From: Alphaproteobacteria bacterium MedPE-SWcel
GTDB lineage: Bacteria; Pseudomonadota; Alphaproteobacteria; Rhodobacterales; Rhodobacteraceae
NCBI GenBank assembly: GCA_001874255.1
Contig: MPDC01000002.1
Location: 124,001-188,000, forward strand
Length of the DNA stretch: 64,000 nucleotides
Reading direction: 5' to 3'
A program made the translations under genes and the position numbers. Positions 1 to 9,063 of this stretch are shown here, piece after piece (position 1 is the first letter of the stretch; the number at the start of each line of letters is the position of its first letter). The notes below the pieces were generated by a model, which did no database searches, was not told where the DNA came from, and saw nothing but the letters and a program-made list of their open reading frames with translations.

Positions 1-1530
1 CTTGTAGGTTTCAAAATGCTGCGTCCTGGCGGCATTGACCACCTCCAACTCGCGGACGGCGTCTCCAAGGCCTGCTTCTTCCAGCTTGATCTTCACATCT
101 TCCTGCCGGCCGACCACCAGCGCCTTGCCAAATCCGGACCGCTGATAGGTGACGGCAGCGCGCAACACCCGAGGATCGTCACCTTCGGCAAAAATCATCC
201 GGGATTGAGCGGCACGCGCACGCGCGTTCAGGCCCCGAAGGATGGATTGCGTCGGGTCCATGCGACCGCGCAAACCGTGCTCGTAGGCATCCATATCGAT
301 GATCGGACGACGGGCCACGCCTGTGTCCATTCCCGCCCGCGCCACGGCCGGCGGGATACGATGGATCAAACGCGGGTCAAATGGCGTCGGGATAATATAG
401 TCACGACCAAAGGTCAGCGACTTGCCATATGCCAAGGCCACCTCATCCGGGACGTCCTCTCGCGCAAGGCGCGCCAGCGCATGGGCACAGGCAATCTTCA
501 TTTCATCGTTGATTGCACGGGCATGAATATCGAGCGCGCCCCGGAACAGATAGGGAAAGCCAAGAACGTTGTTCACCTGGTTCGGATAGTCCGAACGCCC
601 CGTGGCAACGATTGCATCAACCCGGACCTCATGCGCCTCTTCCGGCGTGATTTCCGGATCCGGGTTCGCCATCGCAAAAATCACCGGATTGTCGGCCATG
701 GATTTCACCATGTCCTGCGTCACCGCCCCTTTGACAGAGACACCGAGGAAAACATCCGCGCCCCGCATGGCCTCTTCGAGCGTGCGCAGCTCGGTCTGGA
801 TCGCGTGGGCCGATTTCCACTGGTTCATGCCCTCGGTGCGCCCCTGATAGATCACGCCCTTGGTATCGCAGACCACGCAATTGTCGTGCCGGGCCCCCAT
901 GGATTTCAGCAGTTCGATACAGGCGATTCCCGCCGCCCCTGCCCCGTTCAGGACAATCTTCACATCCTCAATCTTCTTGTCGGACAGATGCAGCGCATTG
1001 AGCAAGCCCGCCGCACAAATCACGGCGGTGCCATGCTGGTCGTCGTGAAAGACCGGGATATCCATCTCTTCCTTGAGACGCTGTTCGATGATGAAACATT
1101 CCGGCGCCTTGATATCTTCGAGGTTGATGCCGCCAAATGTCGGACCCATCAATCGAACCGCGCGGCAGAACTCGTCCGGATCTTCGGTATCAAGCTCTAT
1201 GTCGATGGAATTCACATCCGCAAACCGTTTGAAGAGCACCGACTTGCCCTCCATCACAGGTTTTGACCCCAAAGCGCCGAGGTTGCCAAGCCCAAGAACC
1301 GCGGTCCCGTTGGAGATCACCGCAACAAGATTTCCCTTGTTCGTATAGTCATATGCGGTTTCGGGATTTGCCGCGATGGCCTCGCACGGGACGGCCACAC
1401 CGGGAGAGTAGGCCAGTGACAGATCGCGTTGCGTTGTCATCGGAACCGTGGCCTGAACCTCCCACTTGCCGGGAGTAGGCTCAAGGTGAAAGGCCAGGGC
1501 CTCATCATCGGTGATCTTTGTCTTTGCCAT
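1..1530 (-). CDS. maeB: NADP-dependent malic enzyme, MaeB type (3' end outside window)
   Basis: Oxidative decarboxylation of malate to pyruvate with NADP, linking the TCA cycle to pyruvate. About 510 residues are visible. The N-terminal part carries the malic-enzyme signatures SPGVAVPC near residue 35 and FHDDQHGT near 150, followed by a Rossmann segment VLNGAGAAGI. After about residue 400 the protein runs on into a phosphotransacetylase-like region (SRMIFAEGDDPRVLRAA), as in the long MaeB hybrids of about 750 residues; the end is cut by the window edge. In MaeB proteins the C-terminal domain is regulatory rather than a working acetyltransferase. The ATG at 1530 follows a GGAGAGGA stretch. 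No partner gene is seen on this strand. A long plus-strand frame lies antisense and is a shadow. Confidence 0.95.
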   Translation of the reverse strand, partial: MAKTKITDDEALAFHLEPTPGKWEVQATVPMTTQRDLSLAYSPGVAVPCEAIAANPETAYDYTNKGNLVAVISNGTAVLGLGNLGALGSKPVMEGKSVLFKRFADVNSIDIELDTEDPDEFCRAVRLMGPTFGGINLEDIKAPECFIIEQRLKEEMDIPVFHDDQHGTAVICAAGLLNALHLSDKKIEDVKIVLNGAGAAGIACIELLKSMGARHDNCVVCDTKGVIYQGRTEGMNQWKSAHAIQTELRTLEEAMRGADVFLGVSVKGAVTQDMVKSMADNPVIFAMANPDPEITPEEAHEVRVDAIVATGRSDYPNQVNNVLGFPYLFRGALDIHARAINDEMKIACAHALARLAREDVPDEVALAYGKSLTFGRDYIIPTPFDPRLIHRIPPAVARAGMDTGVARRPIIDMDAYEHGLRGRMDPTQSILRGLNARARAAQSRMIFAEGDDPRVLRAAVTYQRSGFGKALVVGRQEDVKIKLEEAGLGDAVRELEVVNAARTQHFETYK

Positions 1531-1853
1531 TTTGGGTCTCGTCCTCTCCTGCTCGAAGACTGTCATATCCCAGCTGCGTGCCCCTCTCAATCCACGGCAG
1601 TCACAATTCAAAATTTTGATTTTCATTCAAATACTGAGTTAAAATCGAAAGGGTTTGTCAAAGTTTCGCCCCATTTGAGACCCCGCACTGCTACAATTCT
1701 CTGGTGTTTGTTAACGGCACTTGAAGCCAAGTGGCGCAGCGGCCTTGCGGCTGATTGCACATGTCAGAACGGCATCCCCGCCAATTCAGGCCTCGCCTGG
1801 ACCGGCCAAGTGAAACAAGCAAACCAGATAATGGGTTATTTAGGGGTGCATAT
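1531..1853. promoter_or_regulatory. Divergent intergenic region maeB/flagellin with CtrA-like half match
   Basis: This 323-base gap separates the malic enzyme (minus) from the flagellin (plus), so it must hold both promoters. It is AT-richer than its surroundings around 1605-1660. At 1711-1725 it has TTAA, seven bases, then TGAA, which matches seven of the eight defined bases of the alphaproteobacterial CtrA box TTAA-N7-TTAA. Flagellar genes in this family are commonly CtrA-dependent, so the site is plausible but not strong. A sigma-54 type match near 1731 was looked for and has the wrong spacing. Confidence 0.3.
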
Positions 1854-2702
1854 ATGACCAGTATAAATACCAATCAGGGCGCAGATATTGCGCTTCGCGT
1901 CCTCTCCGACACGCAAATGGAGAAGGAAGATGTCCAGGACGATATTTCCACGGGCAAGGATGTTGACAAAGCCAAGGACGCGCCAGCGATCTGGGCGATC
2001 TCGGAAGTCATGGGATCGGATCTGGCCGGGTTCGAGGCAACGTCCACCGGTCTGAACGTCGCAGAAGCCACCGTTTCTGTGGCCTCTGCCGGCGCGGAAC
2101 AGATCACCACGCTGCTTACCGATATGAAAGAGCTGAGCGTTCTGGCCAACACCGGGACGGCAGATTACGCCACCATAGAGAAACAGCTCGCCCAGAAGAC
2201 AGAGCAGATCAATACGATCATCTCCTCGACAAGCTTCAATGGTGTCAATTTGCTGGCAACGGATGCCGACGGAAGCGGCGGAACCGGGCTGACCGTGGCC
2301 ACCTCGCAAGATCGGTCCGGAAGCGATGCGCCGACACAATCCACCATCAGTGTCGGCAGTGCTGATTTCGAAAGCAGTACCAGCTTTGACATCGACAACC
2401 GGACCGCGGTCGTCGACGCCGCATCCGCACGGACTGCTCTCGAAGAAATCGAAGGTTTCCTGCGCTTTGCCACCGACAGTGCCGCAGCGCTCGGGGCCGG
2501 GGCACAGCAATTGGCCGAGCAGGATGTCTTTATGGACAAACTGAGCGACGCCATTCAGATGGGTATCAGCGAACTCACGGATACCGACATGGAAGACGCC
2601 GCAGCACGGCTGGAAGCGCTGAGCGCGCAGGAACAGCTCGGTGGGCTCTCGCTGTCGATTGCCAATGCCTCTCCCGGTTCGCTGCGGTCCCTCTATTCCT
2701 GA
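1854..2702 (+). CDS. fliC: Flagellin (FliC/FlaA family)
   Basis: Structural protein of the flagellar filament, exported through the flagellar type III system. The 282-residue product has the two conserved helical ends of flagellins: an N-terminal block with INTN near residue 4, a DDISTGK-type segment near 28, AKDAPAIWAIS near 40 and a GLNVAEATVSVA region; and a C-terminal block ending in SIANASPGSLRSLYS. The middle is short, so this is a small flagellin without large surface domains. The ATG at 1854 follows AGGGGT; earlier in-frame starts would reach into the promoter region. It stands alone, with no export, hook or chaperone gene beside it in the window, and is followed by a terminator. The N-terminus is less canonical than usual, so a minor or accessory flagellin is possible. 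Confidence 0.85.
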   Translation: MTSINTNQGADIALRVLSDTQMEKEDVQDDISTGKDVDKAKDAPAIWAISEVMGSDLAGFEATSTGLNVAEATVSVASAGAEQITTLLTDMKELSVLANTGTADYATIEKQLAQKTEQINTIISSTSFNGVNLLATDADGSGGTGLTVATSQDRSGSDAPTQSTISVGSADFESSTSFDIDNRTAVVDAASARTALEEIEGFLRFATDSAAALGAGAQQLAEQDVFMDKLSDAIQMGISELTDTDMEDAAARLEALSAQEQLGGLSLSIANASPGSLRSLYS

Positions 2703-2725
2703 ACCAATACGGGTTTTTCCCCTTG

Positions 2726-2756
2726 CCGAACTCCGCCACTGCGGGGTTCGGTCCTT
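2726..2756 (+). terminator. Terminator after flagellin
   Basis: A hairpin CCGAACTCCGC / GCGGGGTTCGG with a 4-base loop and one wobble pair lies 24 bases after the flagellin stop and is followed by TCCTTT. It probably ends the flagellin transcript before mutS. Confidence 0.6.
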
Positions 2757-2824
2757 TGATTGCCGGGTTTTCCTCCCGACTCGGGCAATGTACACGTCAT
2801 GCAACGTGACCGATGGGGGCCCGC

Positions 2825-5473
2825 ATGACCGTAACGCCGATGATGGCGCAATATCTCGAGATCAAAGCGCAGTATCCGGATGCGCTTCTTTTTTATCGCA
2901 TGGGCGATTTCTACGAGATGTTCTTTGACGATGCTGTCAATGCTGCCGAAGCGCTCGACATTGCGCTGACCAAGCGTGGCAAACACGAAGATCGTGACAT
3001 TCCAATGTGCGGCGTTCCGGTACACGCGGCAGAAGGCTATCTGCTGACGCTGATCCGAAAAGGGTTCCGGGTGGCCGTCGGAGAACAGCTCGAAAGCCCC
3101 GCCGAAGCCAAGAAACGCGGCGCCAAATCGGTAGTGAAGCGTGACGTGGTGCGGCTGGTGACGCCCGGCACCCTCACCGAAGATTCTCTGCTGGAGGCCC
3201 GACGCCACAATTTCCTCGTGTCCTACGCAGAATTGCGGGATCAGGCTGCACTGGCCTGGGCCGATATCTCGACCGGCGTGTTTCACGTGATGCCGATTGC
3301 CCGCGTGCGGCTCAGCCCGGAATTGGCACGGTTGGCGCCGTCAGAGCTGATCATAGCCGATGGTCCGATCTATGATGCAACCCGCCCTCTCGCCGAGGAA
3401 TACAAGATCCCGCTCACGCCGCTCGGCAAGGCGAGTTTTGACAGCACGGCTGCCGACAAGCGGCTCTGTTCCCTGTTCAATGTCGGCGCACTGGATGGCT
3501 TTGGCACCTTCAGCCGCGCTGAAATCTCGGCGATGGGCGCGGTCGTGGACTATCTGGAGATCACTCAGAAGGGCAAACTTCCCCTGTTACAGCCGCCGCA
3601 ACAGGAGGCCGAGGACCGTACCGTTCAGATTGACGCCTCGACGCGCCGAAATCTCGAGCTGACCCGGTCGTTATCCGGGGGTCGTGCCGGCTCTCTGTTG
3701 TCGGTCATTGACCGTACCGTCACCCCAGGGGGTGGACGGCTGTTGGAACAACGTCTGTCCAGCCCTTCGCGGAGCCTCGAGGTCATTGCCGACCGATTGT
3801 CGGCGGTAGGCTATGTTTTCGACGACCCCACCCTGGGCGAGGACCTAAGGAGCCTGTTGCGGAAAACACCCGATGTGGATCGCGCGCTGTCTCGTCTCGC
3901 GCTTGATCGCGGCGGGCCTCGTGACCTGGCCGCGATCCGCAATGCGCTGACACAAGGCGAAGAAATTCTGCGGCGGGTGCAACCGTTGGATCTGCCGCCC
4001 CTGTTGAACAGCGCCCTTCAATCCCTGGGCGGCTTTGACGACCTGCTTTCACTTCTTGAGGCGGCTCTGGTTGCCGAGCCGCCACTGATGGCACGCGATG
4101 GTGGGTTTATTGCCTCCGGATACGATGCCGAGCTGGATGAGGCCCGAACGCTGCGGGACGAAGGTCGATCGGTGATTGCGGCGCTGCAACGGAAATATTC
4201 CGAACATACTGGCATCGCGTCGCTCAAGATCAAGCACAACAATGTGCTGGGATATTTCATCGACACCACGGCGACCCATGCCGAAAAAATGCAGTCCCCG
4301 CAGATGGCGGAAACCTATATTCATCGCCAGACCACCGCCAACCAAGTCCGGTTTACAACGGTGGAGCTGAGCGAGATTGAAACCAAGATCCTCAACGCCG
4401 GAAATCTGGCGTTGGACATCGAAAAGCGGCTCTATCAAGGGATTTCAGAGGCTATTCTTGCGTCTGCGGCGCGCCTCAATCAAGCCGCACGTGGGTTTTC
4501 GGAGTTGGATCTGGTCACCGCATTGGCCGATCTGTCGCGGGGTGAGAACTGGATCAGGCCAACAGTCGACAATTCGCGTGCATTTCACATTGAGGGCGGT
4601 CGTCATCCGGTGGTGGAACATGCATTGCGCCAACAAGGCGGCGAGACCTTCGTCGCCAATGACTGTGATCTGACATCAGACGACGGCGCTGCGGTCTGGC
4701 TGCTGACTGGTCCGAACATGGCGGGTAAATCGACCTTCCTGCGCCAAAATGCCCTCATTGCCGTGCTGGCCCAGATGGGCAGCTACGTGCCTGCCGATGC
4801 GGCGCATATCGGCATGGTCAGCCAGCTTTTCAGCCGTGTCGGCGCATCGGACGATCTCGCGCGTGGACGGTCGACATTCATGGTCGAGATGGTGGAAACA
4901 GCAGCCATTCTCAATCAGGCAGACGACCGCGCGCTGGTCATTCTGGATGAGATCGGTCGTGGGACCGCGACCTATGACGGGCTGTCTATCGCATGGGCCA
5001 CGCTGGAGCACCTGCACGAGGTCAACCGCTCCCGTGCGCTCTTTGCGACCCATTATCACGAATTGACCCAGCTCGCCGCGAAGCTGCCGGGCGTCGACAA
5101 TGCCACGGTGACAGTCAAGGAATGGGAGGGAGAGGTCATCTTTCTCCATGAGGTCAGAAAAGGCGCCGCCGACCGCTCCTACGGGGTGCAAGTGGCCCAG
5201 CTTGCCGGCCTGCCCGCAACTGTGGTCGCCCGGGCCCGGAGCGTGCTCGACATGCTTGAGAAAAGCAGTCGTGAGGAAGGCGGGTCAGGCAAGATCGCGA
5301 TTGATGACCTGCCGCTGTTTGCGGCCGCCCCACTTGCCCCAGCGGCTTCTTCGGCGCCGGCTTCATCTGCGGTTGAAAGCCTGTTGAAAGAGATCCATCC
5401 AGATGATCTCAGCCCGCGCGAAGCTCTGGAGGCACTGTATCGGCTGAAAGAAGCGGGGCGATCTGAGGGCTGA
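2825..5473 (+). CDS. mutS: DNA mismatch repair protein MutS
   Basis: Recognises base mismatches and small loops and recruits MutL in an ATP-dependent way. The 882-residue protein has the N-terminal mismatch-binding domain with the Phe-X-Glu motif in GDFYEMFF near residue 30, connector, core and clamp regions, and the C-terminal ABC-type ATPase: Walker A GPNMAGKST at about 629, Walker B LVILDEIGRGTATYDG and the FATHYHEL switch histidine. The start at 2825 (MTVTPMMAQYLEIK) follows GGGGG; an in-frame ATG at 2813 adds four residues and has a poorer ribosome site. It is transcribed alone between the flagellin terminator and an orphan gene. Confidence 0.97.
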   Translation: MTVTPMMAQYLEIKAQYPDALLFYRMGDFYEMFFDDAVNAAEALDIALTKRGKHEDRDIPMCGVPVHAAEGYLLTLIRKGFRVAVGEQLESPAEAKKRGAKSVVKRDVVRLVTPGTLTEDSLLEARRHNFLVSYAELRDQAALAWADISTGVFHVMPIARVRLSPELARLAPSELIIADGPIYDATRPLAEEYKIPLTPLGKASFDSTAADKRLCSLFNVGALDGFGTFSRAEISAMGAVVDYLEITQKGKLPLLQPPQQEAEDRTVQIDASTRRNLELTRSLSGGRAGSLLSVIDRTVTPGGGRLLEQRLSSPSRSLEVIADRLSAVGYVFDDPTLGEDLRSLLRKTPDVDRALSRLALDRGGPRDLAAIRNALTQGEEILRRVQPLDLPPLLNSALQSLGGFDDLLSLLEAALVAEPPLMARDGGFIASGYDAELDEARTLRDEGRSVIAALQRKYSEHTGIASLKIKHNNVLGYFIDTTATHAEKMQSPQMAETYIHRQTTANQVRFTTVELSEIETKILNAGNLALDIEKRLYQGISEAILASAARLNQAARGFSELDLVTALADLSRGENWIRPTVDNSRAFHIEGGRHPVVEHALRQQGGETFVANDCDLTSDDGAAVWLLTGPNMAGKSTFLRQNALIAVLAQMGSYVPADAAHIGMVSQLFSRVGASDDLARGRSTFMVEMVETAAILNQADDRALVILDEIGRGTATYDGLSIAWATLEHLHEVNRSRALFATHYHELTQLAAKLPGVDNATVTVKEWEGEVIFLHEVRKGAADRSYGVQVAQLAGLPATVVARARSVLDMLEKSSREEGGSGKIAIDDLPLFAAAPLAPAASSAPASSAVESLLKEIHPDDLSPREALEALYRLKEAGRSEG

Positions 5474-5559
5474 TTGTTTCCAGACGCCGAATAGATCTCC
5501 GAACCCGCGCGTTGAACCAACAGAGGCAACACGAAACCTGCCTGAACGACGTGAACCTC

Positions 5560-5886
5560 ATGGAGGCGAATTTTAAAAATTTCTTTGGAAAATCAAAAGA
5601 ATACCTGAAACTTGCCGAAACTTCGATGATTCCGGCAATCAAGAAAGCATCTCCAGCAGCTCTGCCTGCCGCCAAACTGACGGGACACAAAGGGCTTGCG
5701 TCGGACAAGAACCTTCTACCCTGCTTCAAATACATATGTATGGCTGTATTGCTCGGCTCCAAGAGCCATCCAAAGGCAGCCGGAGTGGATAAAATCGCAA
5801 GTGCCGCCTACGGTCAGCTTGAGAAGAAACACGGCCTCTCGGTCACGTATGCAGCCTGGAAAAAAGCAGTCGCCAAAGCGATTTAG
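5560..5886 (+). CDS. Small basic hypothetical protein
   Basis: I do not recognise this family. The 108-residue product (start MEANFKNFFGK) is lysine-rich, alanine-rich towards the end and has no signal peptide or membrane segment. It contains two cysteines in CFKYICMAV near residue 60 and a C-terminal helix-like stretch AAWKKAVAKAI. The first third is visibly AT-richer than its neighbours (around 5570-5610), and the gene sits alone between mutS and a strong terminator, which hints at later insertion. ATG 5560 is chosen; a GTG at 5551 and a TTG at 5512 are also in frame and none has a clear ribosome site. Length without stops and the terminator directly behind it support a real gene. Confidence 0.55.
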   Translation: MEANFKNFFGKSKEYLKLAETSMIPAIKKASPAALPAAKLTGHKGLASDKNLLPCFKYICMAVLLGSKSHPKAAGVDKIASAAYGQLEKKHGLSVTYAAWKKAVAKAI

Positions 5887-5892
5887 ACGAAC

Positions 5893-5927
5893 AAAGCGCC
5901 CAGACATGAACCGGGCGCTTTTTCTTT
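5893..5927 (+). terminator. Rho-independent terminator
   Basis: AAAGCGCCC and GGGCGCTTT form a perfect 9-base stem with an 11-base loop and run directly into TTTTCTTT. It lies seven bases after the stop of the small hypothetical gene. On the other strand it also lies just beyond the grpE end, so it may serve both convergent units. Confidence 0.8.
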
Positions 5928-5963
5928 GACTGGTCCTCGCAATGCGGGACGTGACTTGGCCGA

Positions 5964-6524
5964 TCAAGCCGGAGTGGAGGAGACCCCCACCTGCGCCGGG
6001 CGCAATAGTCGATCATGCAACATGAAACCCTCGGCGGACACCTGGATGATGTCGCCGGCCTTTGTTCCGGGCACCGGAGCCTCAAACATTGCTTCATGCA
6101 CCTGCGGATCAAACCGGTCGCCGACCTGCGGCGCAATAACCTGCATGCCGTGTTTCTGGAACACATCCAAAAGCGCGCGCATCGTCAATTCGACGCCTTC
6201 GATCAGCGCTGCCGAGACCGCTTTTTGCTCGTCGGTCGCCGCCTCAAGAGCGCGCTTCATGTTATCATAAACCGGCAGCATATCGCGTGCCAGTTTCGAG
6301 CCGCCGTATTGCTCTGCTTCACGACGGGCCTTGTCGCCGCGCTTGCGAGAGTTTTCCGCATCGGCCAACGCCCGCATGAAGCGGTCCTTGTACTCATCCC
6401 GCTCGGCGCGCAGAGCATCCAGCTCAAGCGCCTCGTCGTCGATTTCCTCGGTCTGCGCCGACAGCTCTTCGGCCTCTGCCGCCTCGATATCGTCCAGAAA
6501 GTCGTCGTTCTTGGGCTCTGCCAT
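5964..6524 (-). CDS. grpE: Nucleotide exchange factor GrpE
   Basis: Releases ADP from DnaK during the chaperone cycle. The 186-residue product has an acidic, flexible N-terminus, a long coiled-coil helix (about residues 35-95, ELDALRAERDEYKDRFMRALADAENSR in part) and the C-terminal beta domain with the GrpE signature around FDPQVHEAMFE and the end DRLLRPAQVGV. It follows hrcA with a 9-base gap, so the two are co-transcribed, which is the usual heat-shock arrangement. dnaK and dnaJ are not in the window. Confidence 0.96.
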   Translation of the reverse strand: MAEPKNDDFLDDIEAAEAEELSAQTEEIDDEALELDALRAERDEYKDRFMRALADAENSRKRGDKARREAEQYGGSKLARDMLPVYDNMKRALEAATDEQKAVSAALIEGVELTMRALLDVFQKHGMQVIAPQVGDRFDPQVHEAMFEAPVPGTKAGDIIQVSAEGFMLHDRLLRPAQVGVSSTPA

Positions 6525-6533
6525 ACTTCACCT

Positions 6534-7598
6534 CTAGCTCCGGTCGGATACCATTTTTCCAACCAGCTGTGCCGTGTAATCCACGATCGGCACAATCCGT
6601 CCGTAGTTCAGGCGCGTTGGGCCAATGACCCCGACCGCACCAATGATCTTTCGATCAGAGTTCATATATGGAGACACCACCAAAGAGGAACCCGAAAGTG
6701 AGAAAAGTTTGTTCTCGGAGCCGATAAAAATGCGCACGCCGTCGCCTTCTTCGGTCAGTTCCAGAAATTCAGCTATGTCTCGCTTGCGTTCCAGATCGTC
6801 AAACAGGGTTCTGATCTTCTCCAGTTCATCCGGGGGCCCGTCTTCTGACAGGAGATTCGCCCGTCCCCGGACAATCAGACGGGCCTGATCGTTGGCATCT
6901 TCTTCCCAGGCGGCAAGACCGCTTTCGATCATGTCGCTGGCAAGCGTATCGATTTCCTGCCGACGCTTGAGGATCTCGGCCTGCACATCCTTGCGCACGT
7001 CACTCAACGTGCGGCCTTCGATCAGCGCATTGAGAAAATTGGCGGCCTCTCGCATTGAGCTGGGGGTCTGACCGGGGGGCGGCGTGAACAGCCGGTTTTC
7101 AACGTGCCCATCGGAAAACACAAGCACCACCAAGGCCCGGTCATGGGCGAGCGAAACAAATTCGATATGACGGAGTTCGGCTTCATATTTCGGCGTAAGC
7201 ACCAGCGAGGCCCCCTGCGTGACCCCAGACAGCGCCGCGCCGACGCGATCGAGCATACCGCTGACATCGCTGGAATTATCGCCAAGCGTACCATCGATGC
7301 GCGCTCGGTCCTGAAGACTGGGATCGCCCATCTGCAACAGGCCATCCACAAACAGCCGCAACCCCATATGGGTGGGCACGCGCCCTGCGCTCACATGGGG
7401 GCTGTCCAGCAATCCCAGGTACTCCAGGTCCTGCATCACATTTCGCACGGTTGCGGCACTGACCTTCTCGTTCAGAGATCGGGTCAAAGTGCGGCTGCCC
7501 ACAGGGCCGCCGGTTTCCAGATAACTCTCGACCAGCAACCGAAAGACCTCGCGGGAGCGGTCGTTCATATCTTGCAGGATGGAATTTGCTTCAATCAT
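6534..7598 (-). CDS. hrcA: Heat-inducible transcription repressor HrcA
   Basis: Repressor of chaperone genes that binds CIRCE elements and is kept active by GroEL. The 354-residue product has an N-terminal winged helix ([22 protein letters not shown], and [15 protein letters not shown] near residue 50) and the HrcA effector domain, ending with [21 protein letters not shown]. It is the first gene of the hrcA-grpE unit and diverges from rph. No CIRCE inverted repeat is visible in the 140-base divergent gap, so the unit does not look autoregulated through CIRCE; targets such as groESL would lie elsewhere. Confidence 0.96.
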   Translation of the reverse strand: MIEANSILQDMNDRSREVFRLLVESYLETGGPVGSRTLTRSLNEKVSAATVRNVMQDLEYLGLLDSPHVSAGRVPTHMGLRLFVDGLLQMGDPSLQDRARIDGTLGDNSSDVSGMLDRVGAALSGVTQGASLVLTPKYEAELRHIEFVSLAHDRALVVLVFSDGHVENRLFTPPPGQTPSSMREAANFLNALIEGRTLSDVRKDVQAEILKRRQEIDTLASDMIESGLAAWEEDANDQARLIVRGRANLLSEDGPPDELEKIRTLFDDLERKRDIAEFLELTEEGDGVRIFIGSENKLFSLSGSSLVVSPYMNSDRKIIGAVGVIGPTRLNYGRIVPIVDYTAQLVGKMVSDRS

Positions 7599-7738
7599 CT
7601 CTCTCTCGGCACTGCGTTGAAAATACCCGAACGGTACCTATCTTTGTCACTAAAGCGCATCCTTGGATATGGTCAATGACCCTTGCATCGCCAAGCCCCC
7701 CAGCGGTATCGACGGCGCAACAACAAAAGGATATCCAC

Positions 7739-8452
7739 ATGCGACCCTCTGGACGTGCCCTCAATGAAATGCGCGCTGTTTCTTTCGAAACCGGCTTCAC
7801 CAAACACGCAGAAGGCTCCTGCTTGATCAAGATGGGCGATTCCCATGTGCTCTGTACTGCAACCATAGAAGATCGCGTTCCGCCCTTTATCAAGGGGTCG
7901 GGCCTGGGTTGGGTAACTGCAGAATACGGGATGCTGCCCCGCGCCACAAACACCCGCATGCGACGCGAGGCGGCCTCCGGCAAGCAAGGGGGCCGAACAG
8001 TCGAAATCCAACGCCTGATCGGCCGTGCGCTGCGCGCCGGCGTTGACCGCGTTGCTCTTGGCGAACGTCAGATCACGGTGGACTGTGACGTCTTGCAGGC
8101 CGATGGCGGGACCCGTTGCGCCTCCATCACGGGCGGCTGGGTTGCGCTCCGCCTCGCTGTGAACAAGCTGATGAAGGCTGGCGATGTGAAAATTGATCCT
8201 TTGGTGGATCCGGTCTCTGCCATTTCTTGCGGAATATATGCCGGCCAGTCGATTCTGGATCTGGACTACCCCGAAGACTCCGAAGCCGGCGTCGATGGCA
8301 ACTTCATCATGACCGGATCCGGAAAGCTGATAGAGGTCCAGATGAGCGCCGAGGGCTCTGTCTTTTCCCGCGACCAGATGAACGAGCTGATGGATCTGGC
8401 AACGAAAGGGACATCCGAACTGGCTGATCTGCAAAAGGCCGCCTGCGCATGA
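7739..8452 (+). CDS. rph: Ribonuclease PH
   Basis: Phosphorolytic 3'-5' exoribonuclease that trims tRNA 3' ends. The 237-residue product starts [12 protein letters not shown] and shows the RNase PH core with [15 protein letters not shown]-type sequence near residue 65, [12 protein letters not shown] near 115 and the C-terminal [23 protein letters not shown] 7739 follows AAAAGG; the longer frame upstream runs into the hrcA promoter region. It opens an operon with rdgB, hemW and ybaN and overlaps rdgB by four bases. Confidence 0.97.
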   Translation: MRPSGRALNEMRAVSFETGFTKHAEGSCLIKMGDSHVLCTATIEDRVPPFIKGSGLGWVTAEYGMLPRATNTRMRREAASGKQGGRTVEIQRLIGRALRAGVDRVALGERQITVDCDVLQADGGTRCASITGGWVALRLAVNKLMKAGDVKIDPLVDPVSAISCGIYAGQSILDLDYPEDSEAGVDGNFIMTGSGKLIEVQMSAEGSVFSRDQMNELMDLATKGTSELADLQKAACA

Positions 8453-9063
8453 CCCGTGCCTTTGACGGAGAAACCCTTCTGGTCGCGACCCATAATGCCG
8501 GCAAGCTGGAGGAGATGGCGCATCTCCTCCAGCCCTATGGCGTGCAGGTCGTCGGCGCCGCGGAGATGAAATTGCCGGAACCGGAAGAGACCGAAGATAC
8601 CTTTGTCGGAAACGCCCGGATCAAGGCACATGCGGCCACACAGGCCACCGGCCTGCCGGCTCTGTCTGATGACAGCGGGATCACCATTGACGCCCTTGGT
8701 GGCGCCCCTGGCGTGTACACGGCGGATTGGGCCGAAACGGGTCAAGGTCGCGATTTCATGCAGGCAATGACACGCGCCCATGATGAGCTGATCGCGACCA
8801 AGGCACCGCGCCCCTGGTTGGCCCAGTTTCGTTGCACTCTCGTTCTGGCCTGGCCTGATGGACATGACGAGGTCTTTGAAGGCGTGGCCCCCGGCCATCT
8901 GATCTGGCCCATTCGCGGGCGCGATGGCTTTGGTTATGATCCGATGTTCGTTCCCCAAGGTCACGAGCAGACATTCGCCGAAATGGACCGCTGGGAAAAG
9001 CACAAGATCAGCCACCGTGGCGATGCGGTCGCTCAGTTCGTCAAAGGCTGCTTTGGTGGATGA
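8449..9063 (+). CDS. rdgB: Non-canonical purine NTP pyrophosphatase (RdgB/HAM1)
   Basis: Hydrolyses dITP, XTP and ITP to monophosphates and keeps deaminated purines out of nucleic acids. The 204-residue product has [10 protein letters not shown] at the N-terminus (substrate loop), [20 protein letters not shown] near residue 72 and the C-terminal signatures [11 protein letters not shown] and [10 protein letters not shown]. The ATG overlaps the rph stop (ATGA), indicating translational coupling. rph-rdgB-hemW is a familiar order in alphaproteobacteria. Confidence 0.97.
   Translation: MTRAFDGETLLVATHNAGKLEEMAHLLQPYGVQVVGAAEMKLPEPEETEDTFVGNARIKAHAATQATGLPALSDDSGITIDALGGAPGVYTADWAETGQGRDFMQAMTRAHDELIATKAPRPWLAQFRCTLVLAWPDGHDEVFEGVAPGHLIWPIRGRDGFGYDPMFVPQGHEQTFAEMDRWEKHKISHRGDAVAQFVKGCFGG

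Noticed and set aside
16-1266. 416-codon plus-strand frame at the window start
   Set aside because: It is antisense to the malic enzyme, whose translation shows clear family motifs; the plus-strand product is rich in His, Arg and Pro and has no recognisable domain.
1731-1752. Sigma-54 promoter before the flagellin
   Set aside because: TGGCGC and TTGC are present, but the GG-to-GC distance is two bases too long.
7599-7738. CIRCE element in the hrcA-rph gap
   Set aside because: No TTAGCACTC-N9-GAGTGCTAA repeat or close variant was seen on either strand.
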